Origin: Puccinellia tenuiflora | Lineage: Eukaryota; Streptophyta; Magnoliopsida; Poales; Poaceae | Assembly: GCA_012064385.1 (NCBI GenBank) | Contig: QRDG01000413.1 | Location: 310,001 to 374,000 of the forward strand | DNA length: 64,000 bases | Direction: 5' to 3' | In this document: positions 1 to 12,415 of the stretch, piece by piece | How positions within the stretch are numbered: the first letter of the stretch is position 1 | Layout of the letters: every line of letters begins with the position of its first letter | Notes under the pieces: model-generated | What the model saw: the letters and a program-made list of their open reading frames with translations, nothing else | Database searches by the model: none | What the model was told of the DNA's origin: nothing | Translations under genes and position numbers: made by a program

Positions 1-1
1 A

Positions 2-232
2 CCATGGTCGGGAGCTCAGATAAAAGTACCAACCAAGTTCATAGTCGGTGATCTGGATTTGACATACCACACAACCGGCATACAAGATTTCATTCACAAA
101 GGTGGACTCAAGAAATTTGTTCCATTGCTAGATGATGTGGTAGTAGTGAAAGACGTTGGTCATTTCATAAATGAAGAGAAACCAGAGGAAGTTAGTGCCC
201 ATATACTCAGCTTCATTCAGAAATTCAAATGA
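2..232 (+). CDS. Soluble epoxide hydrolase, C-terminal exon (partial)
   Basis: This is the last 76 residues of an alpha/beta-hydrolase whose upstream exons lie outside the window. The frame is open from base 2 to a TGA at 230-232. The fragment holds the two late parts of the catalytic triad: the acidic residue in VGDLDLTYH and the histidine in VKDVGHFINEEKPEEV, followed by the usual C-terminal helix ending FIQKFK. These fit plant soluble epoxide hydrolases, which hydrate fatty-acid epoxides such as cutin monomers and stress-derived oxylipins to diols in cytosol or peroxisome. Family membership is well supported by motif spacing; substrate and subfamily cannot be judged from this piece. There is no peroxisomal SKL-type end. 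Confidence 0.88.
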   Translation, partial: PWSGAQIKVPTKFIVGDLDLTYHTTGIQDFIHKGGLKKFVPLLDDVVVVKDVGHFINEEKPEEVSAHILSFIQKFK

Positions 233-1362
233 AATGAGAAATAATGGGGACACCGTCAAAGTGTATATGCATGTTGGAACTGATATCCGACATTTTCTGT
301 TCTTGTGTTACTTAAATTCATATGTTGAAACTATTTTACGTATGGTTTTAAGCTCAGTTATTTCGTGTTACTTTTAATGTTAAGCGCAAGTGGTACCTTT
401 GTTGTTTTCACACTATGAATATTCAGTTCCTTGTTTGTGTGAATTTTTTGTCATAGCTTACACATAAGGTTACACTAAACTATATGGATTTCAAGAGTTA
501 TTTTTTCCACTTGGAAACTACCATGACCAACTTCCAAGAAATATTAGGTTACAAAGAGAAAAATGCTAAATCCTAAAGGGCATAAAAAACGCTAAATCTT
601 GTGCTTAATAATTGGAAATATTGTGTGTTTCTTTAATTTATCTTGGTTGATATACTCATTAAAACGCATAAAACTGCATGATCACTACTCTCTACTTATA
701 GATAGTTAACATGTCTCGGTTTACTTACAAATAGTTATTTCTCGTCCGCTGATAATAACCGCCACACTAATATTTTCTCACCTCTTTTGCATTTGCATAA
801 ATCCTAAAGTCTGATCGAAGGGTTGTCAAGGATGACATAGAAGTAGTTATTTTTCAATAATACATTAGTTTTAGTTGTTATGTCATATATGTAGTGAGGC
901 GAGGGTGAGGATGATTTGATAATGGCCTCGAACACCAATCTACTCGTAGCACTAATATGGATAACAGCTCTACCTCTACTATTTAATCATCTACTACTGC
1001 TGCTACAACACCAATCTACTGCTACTGACGTTTCACTATCTATGGTTGAACGGGAATGGGCTTCATTCGAAAGCCCAGCCAGAGACCTGAAGATCTCTCT
1101 GCTTTCATCCCATTTTGTCAGGCCCCTGAACCTGTATTTCTGAAGGAATCGTCTGGAAGAAGTGTATCTCTGAACCCACGCTACATACAGTAGCTAACAA
1201 AGACAATTGAGAAACTACGGGAGATGATTTTACTCTATCATCGTGATTCATGTTTCACAACAGGGATGCCTCTTGCCTTGTGATAGTACTACGACAGGGT
1301 GTCCTACCTGATAAGTCACCACACACACAGAAACAAACCCCCCTAATTCCTCCAGCAACAAC
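233..1362. other. Intergenic, AT-rich, no gene recognised
   Basis: This holds the 3' untranslated end of the epoxide hydrolase gene and the 3' flank of the convergent DUF4079 gene. The short ORF at 916-1143 has leucine-rich composition only, with no homology I recognise. No transposon ends were identified. Confidence 0.6.
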
Positions 1363-2441
1363 CTAGAAGCTGAGCCCGAGCTGCAGCCCGAACGCCGCGT
1401 GGAAAAGGAACAGCGTCATGATGCTGCTGCCGAGCAGGCCGTGCGCGCCTCTCAGCCCAGGGTTTCCCTGACATGAAAAACATCGCAAGTTATGTATGCT
1501 CTCATTAACGGTGTGAACAATTGCTATGCAGGAGTTTTTCAAGTTCTGAATGTCGAAATTACAGTCACCTCGAACAGGGTTGGCAGGAGGGACTGGACAG
1601 TCAGGAGCGCGAGGCCGATGATCCCGGTTACCGCGTGAGGACTGCACAGCCATTGCAAATGGATGGGTTAGCACCAAGTTGAAGAAGCTGCACAACACGT
1701 TCTGAATTCCGAGACGTGTCCTCACCTTTCGAAGATGGGTTTGCCTGAGGTGAGAAGGGCGGTGACCCCGCCGGTGGCGCCGGCGGCGAAGAAGAAGAAC
1801 ATGCCGCCCAGGAGCTTCGGGTGGAGGTCCTTGGCCTTGGCCTTCTCCTCCTGCATCCATCCATCCATCCGTGCAGTGACGGTGCTGGTGTCAGTTACAA
1901 CAAGCTACAGGTGCTCCTAGTACATATATGCAAATGCTGCTGCTACTTACAGGGTCGTCAGACAGCTTGATCCTGAATCCCAGGTATGTTCCGTATCCAC
2001 CCATAGCAAAGAGCACCACGGCCTGACAGAAAGAAGAGACGGTCATGAAATGCTCTTGTTGTAATTTCAGAGCGCTTTTTGAGGAAGGGGATGAGGGAGC
2101 AGTACCATGTTGCCGGGGTGGCCCCAGTGCACGAGCCAGTCGGGCAGGTCGAAGGTCTTGACAACATCCACGAACGGCTGGAACGCCGCCGTCACAGACT
2201 CGGCGCCGGGCAGCAGCGCCGCGAGCAGCAGAGGGTACGGCGCCAGCGAGTAGAGCCGTGTCGTCGTCGTCGCCGCCGCCGTCTCGCTGGCCAGCTCCAC
2301 GGAGAGCTGCGTGGGTGCCGGTGGCCGTGGGTTGGGCAATGCTGCACGGCGCGAAGGACGGGGCGGGCGTGGCGACGACGCCGCCGCCGCGCGCGGCCGG
2401 AGTAGGACGGAGCTGGTGCTCGACATTGTGACGGCCCCCAT
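1363..2441 (-). CDS. Chloroplast DUF4079 membrane protein
   Basis: Five exons on the minus strand give 236 aa: 2106-2441, 1951-2022, 1726-1850, 1569-1641 and 1363-1467. All junctions are GT-AG and phases agree (0, 0, 2, 0). The N-terminus is rich in S, A, R and P without acids, as in a plastid transit peptide. Then follow several hydrophobic segments: LYSLAPYPLLLAALL, AVVLFAMGGYGTYLGFRIKL, GGMFFFFAAGATGGVTALL, GIIGLALLTVQSLLP and a C-terminal SSIMTLFLFHAAFGL. This layout, with the GYGTYLGF and RGAHGLLGS signatures, is that of the DUF4079 family shared by cyanobacteria and plastids, found in thylakoid or envelope fractions and of unknown function. An in-frame ATG at 2426 is an alternative start; an upstream in-frame ATG at 2597 lies in what looks like 5' leader. 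Confidence 0.85.
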
Positions 2442-3281
2442 GGAAAGTGGTTTGGCTCGTGGCTGAAACCTTCCGAGGGGTTTTAGCTTGGCGTTGTGTG
2501 GATGGGTGGAGAGTGAGAGGGAGGATAGAGTTGGGGAAGAGGAGAGAGGGTGAGCGTGGAGGGAGGCCGGCCATGTGACGCGACGCGAGGAGACCACGCG
2601 CCCATGCCACTTTTTGGCACTTGGTGGGAGTAGTTACTAGGTGCGGCGACACGCAGGACAAGTCACGAAGAACCCATGATTTGTGGCACTGGACAAAGAG
2701 AGATCGTCCTGGGTTCACAATTGCCCTTGCACGGTGCCGACACGTCGCACAAGCAGCAGCAGCTGGCAACGCCCACACAAAATCATGGGTGGATAGACGA
2801 CCGTCCAGGACATCACAAGATCCACAGTTTTTCGGACAGGGAAACAGGGCCATCTCACTACACTTTCAGGTTCAGCAAAAATGTACTATCAGGACAACTA
2901 GGCATCAGGTAAATGCACGATTTCAAACGATATTGTCGAACTCTCACCTCAATAGTTTGTTCATGCGACGACTATGTTGGAGGTGTACAAAACCCGAGCA
3001 CTGAATCGGCATCAATTCGTGGGGCAGCAAAAAGAGTATACACAAACCTCTGTATATTTCCAATTCTCGGAAGACCGACTGAAGCTGGCTAATCGGAGAA
3101 ATTCTGCAAAAATGAGCCCAACTCCTAGACGATAATGTTTCTTCGACCAATTACTGTCACCAAAAAGACCAAAAAAAAAAAAATCATCGGAGCTTCGACA
3201 GGTATGGCTCGGAGATATACGAGCACGGAAGCGTACTTCACGCTGGCGCTGTTGTACAGGTGGGGAGTGAGATCCAGCCAA
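2442..3281. other. Intergenic: DUF4079 promoter and VDAC 3' flank
   Basis: Bases just above 2441 are CT-rich when read on the minus strand, as expected of a 5' leader. The stretch from about 3000 to 3281 probably carries the VDAC 3' untranslated region. A run of A at 3170-3182 is the only simple repeat. No other gene is seen. Confidence 0.55.
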
Positions 3282-5973
3282 TCAGGGCTTCAGGGCTACG
3301 GCGATGCCGAACCTTGCAGGTGAGCTGACCACCTTGGGGTCGTACTCGGCGGAGAGCGTCACGTAGGACTTGGGCCGCCACTCGTGCTGGCAGAGGAGCC
3401 CAGCTTTCCCGCTGTTGCTGAACCTTGTCTTGAGCAATGTGGAGTCGTCGAGCACGTGGGAGCTCCCGATGGTGAAGAAATTCTCTTTTGTTTTGAACCT
3501 GTGGGTTACCTCGGCCGCCACCGCGCTGGTTGGACTGAACAAGTGGATATAGGATGCTTTCAATGTCTCTCCTTTGTCAGCCCTATATAGCAAGAAAGTT
3601 CGTTAGCAAACTAGGTTTCTACATTCGTACATCGAATTTGCAGAATGGCATATCACATTTTGTCCAAAGAAACATGTTTGTAATACTGGAGGCAGACATC
3701 TGAATACATTATATGGTCTTGCCACTCTAGTTGTTCCCCAGAACAGTGTGTTATCCTACAATATATTTTAACCAGATACGGGTTGAAACTTCAGATCAGC
3801 TACACGCTTCTGCTTTATATCAAGTGCACAACTTAACTAGTGAAGTTCTTGTTATATTTAAAGGAATACAGGTCAAGAATGTGGATAATTTTTGCAAGCA
3901 TAAAGATGTAATTGAGAAACTTACAATAGTAAAGCGGCAGAAAAATCATCTTTGTTATAGCTGATCCCTGAGTTGTACTTGGTAACAGAGGCTGAAGTAC
4001 TGTCAAACCCAACCTCGCCACCAACAGCAAGTTCATTTGTGCCGACTGTTGCTGACAGCTCGACCAACGGTGCCGACGCCAAACCAATGGATGAATTCAA
4101 TGTGAAGCGATCATGAAGGTATTGCAAATCAAGCTGTCAACAATAAGCAATAACAATAAGTATTAGAAAAACAGTGAAACAGTTTACATTATTACAGAAA
4201 ATTAGCAGGTCAGAAATGTTGGTTATAAGCCAATTGACAGATGATCAATAGACACAACACCATAGAAGAGTGAAATGCAGTTCTGTATACCAACCTTTCC
4301 GGAATTTTGATCAGGAACCCTGAAGCTCAATGAACTCTTCAAACCAGTGACAATTTCATCAACTGTGACTGTGGATGACACCTACAGGAGAAAAGACTAG
4401 TAAGATACAGATAGGCAACTTCGAACTCTAACATGACATGAATTAGAAAGATCGCAAAATGAGCTATTAAAGATGAACATATATATTATGTAGCAGCCTG
4501 CATATATCTAGACCTCACATTCAGGAGTCAATTAGTCGGTTAAGCCGGAAAATTCTTTCCAGGCTCAAAATGGCTGTCCAGTGTAACATATATATTGATC
4601 AATTACAGATATCTAACGGTAGCTAAATTAAAATACACCCTACAAATTAAATGTTTTGGCAGTGCATCTTGCTGCTTAGTATCTTCTTATACACATTTAT
4701 CTCAAGTTCCTGGTAAGTAATCTTTCCGATGACGGGAAATTTAATGACGGCAGTGCTAAAAATAAAAGCCCCTATCCAAGGGAAAAATTACTAGAGATTT
4801 ACTATAGGTTTTGTCCGCAGATACATCTAGGTTCCACAAATATATAATGTGAAGTAGAGAACCAAAATGTACAAAGATCTTACTCTAGAATCGCTGTCAA
4901 TTTTGACATCAACGGTCGCTTTACCGCTTTTATGTTGCGTATGTATGTCACCAATGAAGAGCTCATCAATCCTCACGCCAGTAGCTGTGACACCCTATGA
5001 TTCCAAATAAAACAGTTGTTTTAGATAACAAACAAACAAGTGATTAGCTCAATGTCTTCAAAACGCGTCTGAAAGGAATTAAATGATACATACCAAACCA
5101 GAGTCGCTAGTTGTCGACAAGGAAAACTTTTGGTCAAAATTGTAGTCCTTGTACAACAGATCTACAGAGTAAGTGACAGATATGAGTTAATGAATAGTGT
5201 TCATAGATCAAGGTGATGCAAACTAGAATCAGAAGAAAGCTTAGTAAACAAAACAAAGTTAGGCACGGAAACTACATGTATTTGCCAGACTACATCGGTT
5301 ACAGGAACAAAACAGCTATTACTCCAAACCTATATCGGAAGCAGTGGAGAGACCACAATAATTAGGCGACAGGCATCCCAGCTTCTACCCGGCACAATGT
5401 TCAGTTATATGCTTACTATATGCAGGGCTACCTCAGCGTTACTCTGTTGTAATACATCCATACATGTATTACAGGAATGTCGATACAGTTTATAGTTGGC
5501 AGCTCCTATGGGACTACGCATCAATTATATACTTATAATTAGGGCTCCCTCAGAGTCAGAGTTGATATGCTATTTCTTTGAGCATGAATTCGCCCACACA
5601 AATCATGGTAAGAACGCCAACACTGTCTACAGTCAACAGCTCTTTACAAACTAGGCAGGAGCCAAAACAGAAACAAGAGTAACTACTAGTTCCGCGGATG
5701 ATCGGCAACGTGTACTGGAATTTCAAAGAGAGACCTATACATACTGCGCAGGCATACCGAGCATACTCTACGGTCCATAGGCATGGAGTGATAGGCCTCA
5801 TTGTCGTTACGACGGGCCACCGCAGGACTGGAAGAACTGGGTGGCAGAGCTGCGTGAGCTGAATTCGGTATCGGCGCCTTCACAGAGCCAGAGCAAGAGG
5901 AGGAGGAGGAGGGTGGTGGCTTACCTTTTGCTCTCTTCCCGAAGCTGGCGAACGGAGCCGGGCCTTTGCCCAT
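3282..5973 (-). CDS. VDAC: Mitochondrial outer membrane porin (VDAC)
   Basis: Six exons on the minus strand, 5925-5973, 5094-5161, 4884-4994, 4295-4381, 3925-4133 and 3282-3582, join in phase (1, 0, 0, 0, 2) into 274 aa, the normal length of eukaryotic porins. The product begins MGKGPAPFASFGKRAK, runs into DLLYKDYNFDQKF, carries the GLK motif near residues 89-91, and ends in beta-strands with HEWRPKS and a terminal GIAVALKP. It forms the 19-strand beta-barrel channel for metabolites in the mitochondrial outer membrane. No targeting presequence is expected. The 763-bp first intron separates a 49-bp first exon from the rest. That first exon, intron and promoter occur again upstream as degraded copies near 9206-10760 and 15849-17226. 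Confidence 0.95.
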
Positions 5974-7814
5974 CCTTCTCCCCGGATACTAGCAACGCTC
6001 GAGCCTGTGAACAGAGAAACAAACTTGCGCGTGTCAGCAGCAACGACAACACACCTACCATGATCCGCCGGCGTCACGGCGAAGCGGCGGAGCCGGTAGG
6101 GGCGGCGAATCTAACTAGACGGTGCGCGCGCCCGGGGATCGTGGAGATCGGTAGGGTTTAGCGAATCGGGGGACGGGGAGCAGGCAGTCGTACCTCGGAG
6201 GCGAAGACTGCGACGGAACGGGGCGGAGTACGCGACGTTGCGACGAGGAAGAACACGGCGACGCGCGTGAGAGGCGGGGGTCGATGTGTCGGCGGCGGCG
6301 GCGGGGGGAGAAGGGATCTTAGATCCGAGCTGGCTCGGGTTCGGTAGGTCACACGAACGCGGCTCGGGGAAGGAAACGGTACGACAGGACTATAGCGTGG
6401 AGGAGATTGAATTCGAATCCTATTGTTAAAATCTGACCAGATTTGTCTTGATTGTTTTTCAAGAAACTCTCAAAACATAGATGATAGATACATACTCCTA
6501 TAAGAATAAATTTTTTCAAAATAAGGGATAGGAGTTCACATAGGCTTGGGCTCAAAAATATCAACCAATAGTAGTGTTTATTTAGGGTTAGCATCCGTGA
6601 TGTGATGTTGTACAAATGTACAGCATACATTTTGGTCAAATTGGACATCTAGCATATGGTGGGTGGCCAAAGATTCGTCAATGTCAATATAGCTAGTCGA
6701 CAGATTTTGCGATCGAGACGAACGTTCATACTAGCTGTAAAGAGGATTCCTGGGGTAGTGTCTTTCAGCGATGACAAATTCCCATGATGGGTTAAGGTAG
6801 GGAATTAGCCGGAGTAAGGAAGCGTGTTGCCGACAGTTCCGGCGGCACCATTGGTTGGGGTGAGACGTGCTTTGCTTGGTATGGATGTCCAGCGTGTTTG
6901 GCAAAATTCCATCTAAAAGTTCATGACCGATTAGGAAATGAACGCATGCTGGAAACTGGAAACAGAGATACCCTGGTTTCACTCACAACTGGTGAAAGCC
7001 AACATGACAGCCGTTTTTAGCCACCAACAACAGGAGAAAAGTACTGTCGTTGCTATGAAACTGAGGCAAGAAAAGAATGCCAAGATTGGTCAAGCAGAAT
7101 AATATCAGATCCAAGCATCATATCACTAATTATAAGACACTAATACCGTCGCATACATCAACTGATCAAAAAAGGTCAAACAAGACGAATTATCATCACT
7201 TCTGTTTCCATGTGGCCGCAAAAGCATCGATACAACAACAGTTTAACACCACGAATTATCAAATGGCGAGAAAGGGCAAGAAATTAGAAAGAAGGATCTG
7301 CTAGTATATCAGTACCGTTTACTTGCTGCACATGGTACATTCAAAGCTTGATATGAACACCACGAATTATCAAATGGCGAGAAAGGGGAAGAAATTAGAA
7401 ACCTGAAACCGGGATACAAAGAAGGATTTGCTAGTATATCAGTACAGTTTACTTGCTGCACATGGTACATTCAAAGCTTCAGGAGTTACTGCACATGGAA
7501 CTCTACGGCCTATGGGAAATAATAGCAGCTCTATGTGCAACTTTCTGCAGAACAGCTCATCGCCACACTAATTCAGAATAGACGATATTCCCACGAATTG
7601 TATTGCAAGAGTGGGGCATGGCATCATTTAGCCCCTAAGGGAATAGGCCCAGTTAACCTGAGCATTACACAACACAAAAATTAGATGACCCTGATATTTG
7701 TATATTCTAGGCTCTTGATTAGCATCAGGTATTGGGGTACTACATTCTGCCAAACTATCTTCGCGAAGTAGCACAGCTCCTCCCCTTCCTTCTCTCTTAA
7801 GGATGACAAGGATC
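5974..7814. other. VDAC 5' flank and NOPCHAP1 3' flank (duplicated spacer)
   Basis: About 350 bp next to the VDAC start are GC-rich and contain GGCGGC-type repeats, fitting a promoter and 5' leader. The rest is AT-rich spacer. This whole stretch is the reference copy of a block that recurs at 10055-11400 and 15849-17226. Around 7250-7480 it contains an imperfect tandem duplication of about 100 bp. No protein-coding gene is evident; the ORFs here are shadows or chance. Confidence 0.6.
7250..7480. repeat. Imperfect tandem duplication, about 100-bp unit
   Basis: The run from GAACACCACGAATTATCAAA to CACATGGTACATTCAAAGCT occurs twice back to back. The second unit keeps an extra CCTGAAACCGGGATACAAA segment missing from the first. 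The paralogous block at 17090-17220 has the unit only once, so the duplication happened after the block was copied. Confidence 0.85.
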
Positions 7815-9005
7815 CTAGTTGAGGACAACAATCTTCTGCCTTTTACTCGGTTTCTTCCCTTTAACTGGATGTGTCCCAGGTTTATCTGCATTGTCGCATT
7901 TATCTTTGCTAGACATGCTGGGCTCATCATCATCATGGTCATCGCTATCATCTTCTGAGTCACATGAGCTGCTAGCAAATGACCTTCCTGAGGGCGGGAA
8001 GCCGCTCATTGTCGCTTCAGCTGCATCTACAGCTTGCTCCGAATGAAGATCAGCAACACCGAGAATCAAATCCTGAAAACAGAAATTGTGCCCATCAGTC
8101 ATCACGTAGTGCAGTCAACTCCGTACTTTCTCCACCATATTTCAAAGATTAGCTTTACCATCTCAATATATTCTTTTTCATTTCCAGTAAGCGCTTCTAT
8201 GTCATACTCCTCACGAGGCTTATTCTGCACAAACAAATTGGAGTCAAATAACCGCAGGGACACCGATCTAACATAAAATCAATTAGAAGCCTACCTGTGC
8301 ATCGAGCTGCAATTTCTCGTTCGCCTTTGCCATCTGTCCCAAGAAATCCTTCACTTTTCCGAGAACTGGGCACCATTGTAACACCCAAATTAGATGGAAA
8401 ATTCAGTGAGCAGGTACATAAGCTGGAAAAAAGTAATTTCCTCTCGTTCTTTCTCCTTTTGGACACGTAAATATCTGTCAAACCCTTTCAGTAAAAAAAA
8501 CTGAAAGGCAGTTTCCAGTCAGGCGAACATAAATGACAGTATTGTTCGAACAAAAAATTAACAGCCGGCAAGCTGGACACTGCCGTTGACTAATGGATTT
8601 GAAGAGCTAGGATGAACAAACACACGTGCTGGTGTGATTCTCTGGTGAGCTTAGGCTAAACAAACAAATTACAGTCAAGAACGCACAGCTGTACATATTC
8701 CTATTTCCTATTTCCTGAGCTGCACGGAGTAGCAACAAGAATAGATACCTTGGCTCTTGGGGATTGGATCGGTGGGAGGCCCCGCCTTGCGCTTTCCCTC
8801 CTCCTTGTTCTGCTCTCTGCCGGCGAGCAACGACTCTGCGAATCACACAAACCCTAAACGTTACAAAAGGAAGTAAAATAAAAACGACCAGAGAGGAATT
8901 CGGAAGCAAAGGGGAACGAGAAGGGGGGATGAGAGCGGCACCGATGAAGGAGGGTGGTTTGGGCCCCGACGGGAGGTCCAGCAGCTCCTTGCTCGGTTCC
9001 CCCAT
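7815..9005 (-). CDS. NOPCHAP1-like (DUF4598) nuclear protein, intact copy
   Basis: Five minus-strand exons, 8942-9005, 8749-8835, 8295-8365, 8159-8224 and 7815-8072, splice with consistent phases into 181 aa. The start MGEPSKELLDLPSGPK leads to a conserved core, VLGKVKDFLGQMAKANEKL, then an acidic serine-rich stretch (SSSCDSEDDSDDHDDDE) and a basic tail (KGKKPSKRQK) resembling a nuclear localisation signal. The core resembles the region of human C12orf45/NOPCHAP1, a chaperone that links box C/D snoRNP protein NOP58 to the R2TP assembly machinery. Assigning that role here is by family similarity from memory. Only about 200 bp separate the start codon from the duplicated VDAC fragment that follows upstream. 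Confidence 0.75.
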
Positions 9006-9205
9006 GGCCTCCGTGCAGACGCGGGCGGCGCGGTTAGCTTGGCGACGCGGCGGCGTGTGGGGCGCGGTAAGCAGGCAGCGGAACGGAAGAGTCGTAGTAG
9101 GGCTCGGCAATGCGGCCGCCGGATAAACAGGTGGGCTGGGCCTATCACGCACCGTATGGGTTGCGGTCGGGAAGTTCAGGCCCACCTCTTTGGATCAAAG
9201 GAATT

Positions 9206-10054
9206 TCAAATTGTAGTCTTGTACAACAGATCTACAGAGCAAGCAACAGATATGAGTTAATGAATAGTGTTCATGGATCAAGGTGATGCAAACTAGAATC
9301 AGAAGAAAGCTTAGTAAACAAAACAAAATTAGGCACGGAAGCTACATGTATATGCCAGACTACATCGGTTACAGGAAGAAAACAGCTATTACTCCAAACC
9401 TATATAGGAAGCAGTGGAGAGACCACAGTAACTAAGCGACAGACATCCCGGCTTCTACCCCGCAGACTGTTCGGTTATATGCTTACTATATGTAGGGCTA
9501 CCTCAGCGTTACGATGTTGTAATACATCCATACATGTATTACAGGAATGTCAATACAGTTCACAGTTCGCAGCTCTTTATGGGACAGACTACGCATCAAT
9601 TATATACTTATAATTAGGGCTCCCTCAGAGTCAGAGCTGATATGCTATTTCTTTGAGCATAAATTCGCCCACACAAATCATAAGAACGCCAACACTGTCT
9701 ACCGTCAACAGCTCTTTACGGGACAACGCATCAATGGATCAATGCCGAAACGGAAACGAGACTAACTAGTAGTTCCTTGAATGCCCGGCACCGTGTACTG
9801 GAATTTCAAAGCGAGCCCTACACATACTACACAGGCAGCACCGAGCATACTCTACGGTCCCCATACGCACGAAGAGATGCGCCTGCCTCATTGTCGCTAC
9901 GACGGGTCACGGCAGCACAAGGAAGAACTGGCTGGCAGAGTTGCGTAAGCTGAATTCGGTATTGGGAGAGCAAGAGATAGAGGAAGGGGAGGGCGGCTGG
10001 CTTACCTTTTGCTCTCTTCCCGAAGCTGGCGAACGGAGCCGGGCCTTTGCCCAT
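9206..10054 (-). pseudogene. VDAC 5'-end fragment, copy B
   Basis: This is a second copy of the VDAC first exon (10006-10054, intact ATG, MGKGPAPFASFGKRAK, intact GT donor), the first intron, and about 25 bp of exon 2 (9206-9230). No further VDAC exons follow; the sequence passes straight into the upstream flank of the intact NOPCHAP1 gene at a junction near AAAGGAATTTCAAATTG. It cannot encode a porin. Because its exon 1 and donor remain intact and it lies in the same orientation just upstream of NOPCHAP1, it could still start transcripts. Confidence 0.85.
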
Positions 10055-10760
10055 CCTTCTCCCCGGATACTAGCAACGCTCGAGCCTGTGAACAGGAGAA
10101 AAAACTTGCGCGTGTCAGCAGCAATACACCTACCATGATCTGCCGGCGTCACGGCGAAGCGGCGGAGCCGATAGGGGCGGCGAATCTAGCTAGGCGGTGC
10201 GCGCGCCCAGGGATCGTGGAGATCGGTAGGGTCTAGCGAATCGGGGGACGGGGAGGAGCAAGCTTGTCGTACCTCGGAGGCGACGACTGCGACGGAACGG
10301 GGCGGAGTACGCGACGTTGGCGACGAGGAAGAACACGGCGACGCGCGTGAGAGGCGGGGGTCGATGTGTCGGCGGCGGCGGCGGGGGAAGAGGGGATTTT
10401 TAGGTCACACGACACGAACGCGGCTCGGGGAGAGGTGAAGCAAAGGAAGGAGCACGACAGGACTATAGCGTGGAGGAGATTGATTTCGAATCCATTGTTA
10501 AATCTGACCAGATTTTGTCTTGATTGTTTTTCAAGAAACTCTCAAAACATAGATGATAGATACATACTCCTATAAAATCAGGTTTCAAAATAAGGGATAG
10601 GAGTTCACATAGGCTTGGGCTCAAAAATATCAACTAATAGTAGTGTTTATTTAGGGTTAATATATCCGTGATGTGACGTGATGTTGTACAACATACATTA
10701 TGGTCAAATTGGACATATAGCATATGGTGGGTGGCCAAAGATTCGCCAGTGTCAATATAG
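10055..10760 (-). repeat. Second copy of the VDAC promoter and upstream spacer
   Basis: The sequence matches 5974-6670 closely, including the leader around ACTAGCAACGCTCGAGCCTG, the GGCGGCGGCGGCGGGG run and the AT-rich spacer with CTTGATTGTTTTTCAAGAAA. Differences are scattered substitutions and small indels. The match stops at about 10760, where a Stowaway-like remnant replaces the matching spacer (about 6672-7490) found in the other copies. Confidence 0.8.
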
Positions 10761-11084
10761 CTAGCATATGATTTTTTTTGTTAAGTTTATTTTTTCTACT
10801 TCACTCCGAACTTGTTTGAACTCATCAAGTTTTTCAAACTATCGTTTGATTAAGTGGATATGCATATATCTACTCAAATCATAGTTATAGATATTTTTTC
10901 TCAAAACTTGGTCAAACTTCACATTATTTGACTTCTGGAGAAAGTTATAGGCCTTGATTTCAGGAACGGAGGTAGTACGATACTAACTTCACATTATTTG
11001 ACTTTTGGAAAAAGTTATAGGCCTTCTTTTCGGGAACGGAGGTAGTACGATACTTTTACAAGTAGAGTAGCGTGACGATCCATG
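10761..11084. mobile_element. Stowaway-like MITE remnant with duplicated end
   Basis: The right part ends GGAACGGAGGTAGTA, the typical terminal sequence of grass Stowaway (Tc1/mariner-type) MITEs. That end is present twice as a 70-bp direct repeat (10915-10984 and 10985-11054). No matching CTCCCTCCGTTCC-like left end was found, so the element is truncated or recombined. It occupies the place of about 800 bp of spacer present in the paralogous blocks. Confidence 0.65.
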
Positions 11085-12415
11085 GAACTCTACGGCCTAT
11101 GGGAAATAATAGCAGCTCTATGTGCAACTTTCTGCAGATCAGCTCATCGCCACACTAATTCAGAATAGACGATATTCCCACGAATTGTATTGCAAGAGTG
11201 GGGCATGGCATCATTTAGCCCCTAAGGGAATAGGCCCAGTTAACCTGAGCATTACACAACACAAAAATTAGATGATCCTGGTATTTGTATATTCTAGGCT
11301 CTTGATTAGCATCGGGTATTGGGGTACTACATTCTGCCAAACTATCTTCGCGAAGTAGCACACTTCCTCCCCTTCCTTCTCTCTTAAGGATGACAAGGAT
11401 CCTAGTTGAGGACAACAATCTTCTGCCTTTTACTCGGTTTCTTCCCTTTAACTGGATGTGTCCCAGGTTTATCTGCATTGTCGCATTTATCTTTGCTAGA
11501 CATGATGGGCTCGTCATCATCATGGTCATCGCTATCATCTTCTGAGTCACATGAGCTGCTAGCAAATGACCTTCCTGAGGGCGGGAAGCCGCTCATTGTC
11601 GCTTCAGCTGCATCTACAGCCGAATGAAGATCAGCAACACCGAGAATCAAATCCTGAAAACAGAAATTATGCCCATCAGTCATCACGTAGTGCAGTCAAC
11701 TCCGTACTTTCTCCACCATATTTCAAAGATTAGCTTTACCATCTCAATATATTCTTTTTCATTTCCAGTAAGCGCTTCTATGTCATACTCCTCAGGAGGC
11801 TTATTCTGCACAAACAAATTGGAGTCAAATAACCGCAGGGACACCGATCTAACACAAAATCAATTAGAAGCCTACCTGTGCATCGAGCTGCAATTTCTCG
11901 TTCGCCTTTGCCATCTGTCCCAAGAAATCCTTCACTTTTCCGAGAACTAGGCACCATTGCAACACCCAAATTAGATGGAAAATTCAGTGAGCAGGTACAT
12001 AAGCGGGAAAAAAGTAATTTCCTCTCATTCTTTCTCCTTTTGGACACGTAAATGTCTGTCGAACCCTTTCAGTAAAAAAAGGTACATAAGCCAATTCAAG
12101 AGGAAATTGTAACAAAAAACTGTACTATGTCAAACTACAGCCTACCAAGGCAGTTTCCAGTCAGGCGAACATAAATGACAGTATTGTTCGAACAAAAAAT
12201 TAACAGCCGGCAAGCTGGACACTGCCGTTGACTAATGGATTTGAAGAGCTAGGATGAACAAATACACGTGCTGGTGTGATTCTCTGGTGAGCTTAGGCTA
12301 AACAAACAAATTACAGTCAAGAACGCACAGCTGTACATATTCCTATTTCCTGAGCTGCACGGAGTAGCAACAAGAATAGATACCTTGGCTCTTGGGGATT
12401 GGATCGGTGGGAGGC

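Noticed and set aside
916..1143. Leu-rich ORF as a small membrane protein gene
   Set aside because: No homology recognised, AT-rich intergenic setting, and composition explained by CTA/CTACT repeats.
9827..10054. Copy B of VDAC exon 1 as a second porin gene
   Set aside because: Only exon 1 and a scrap of exon 2 are present; no downstream exons exist on that copy.
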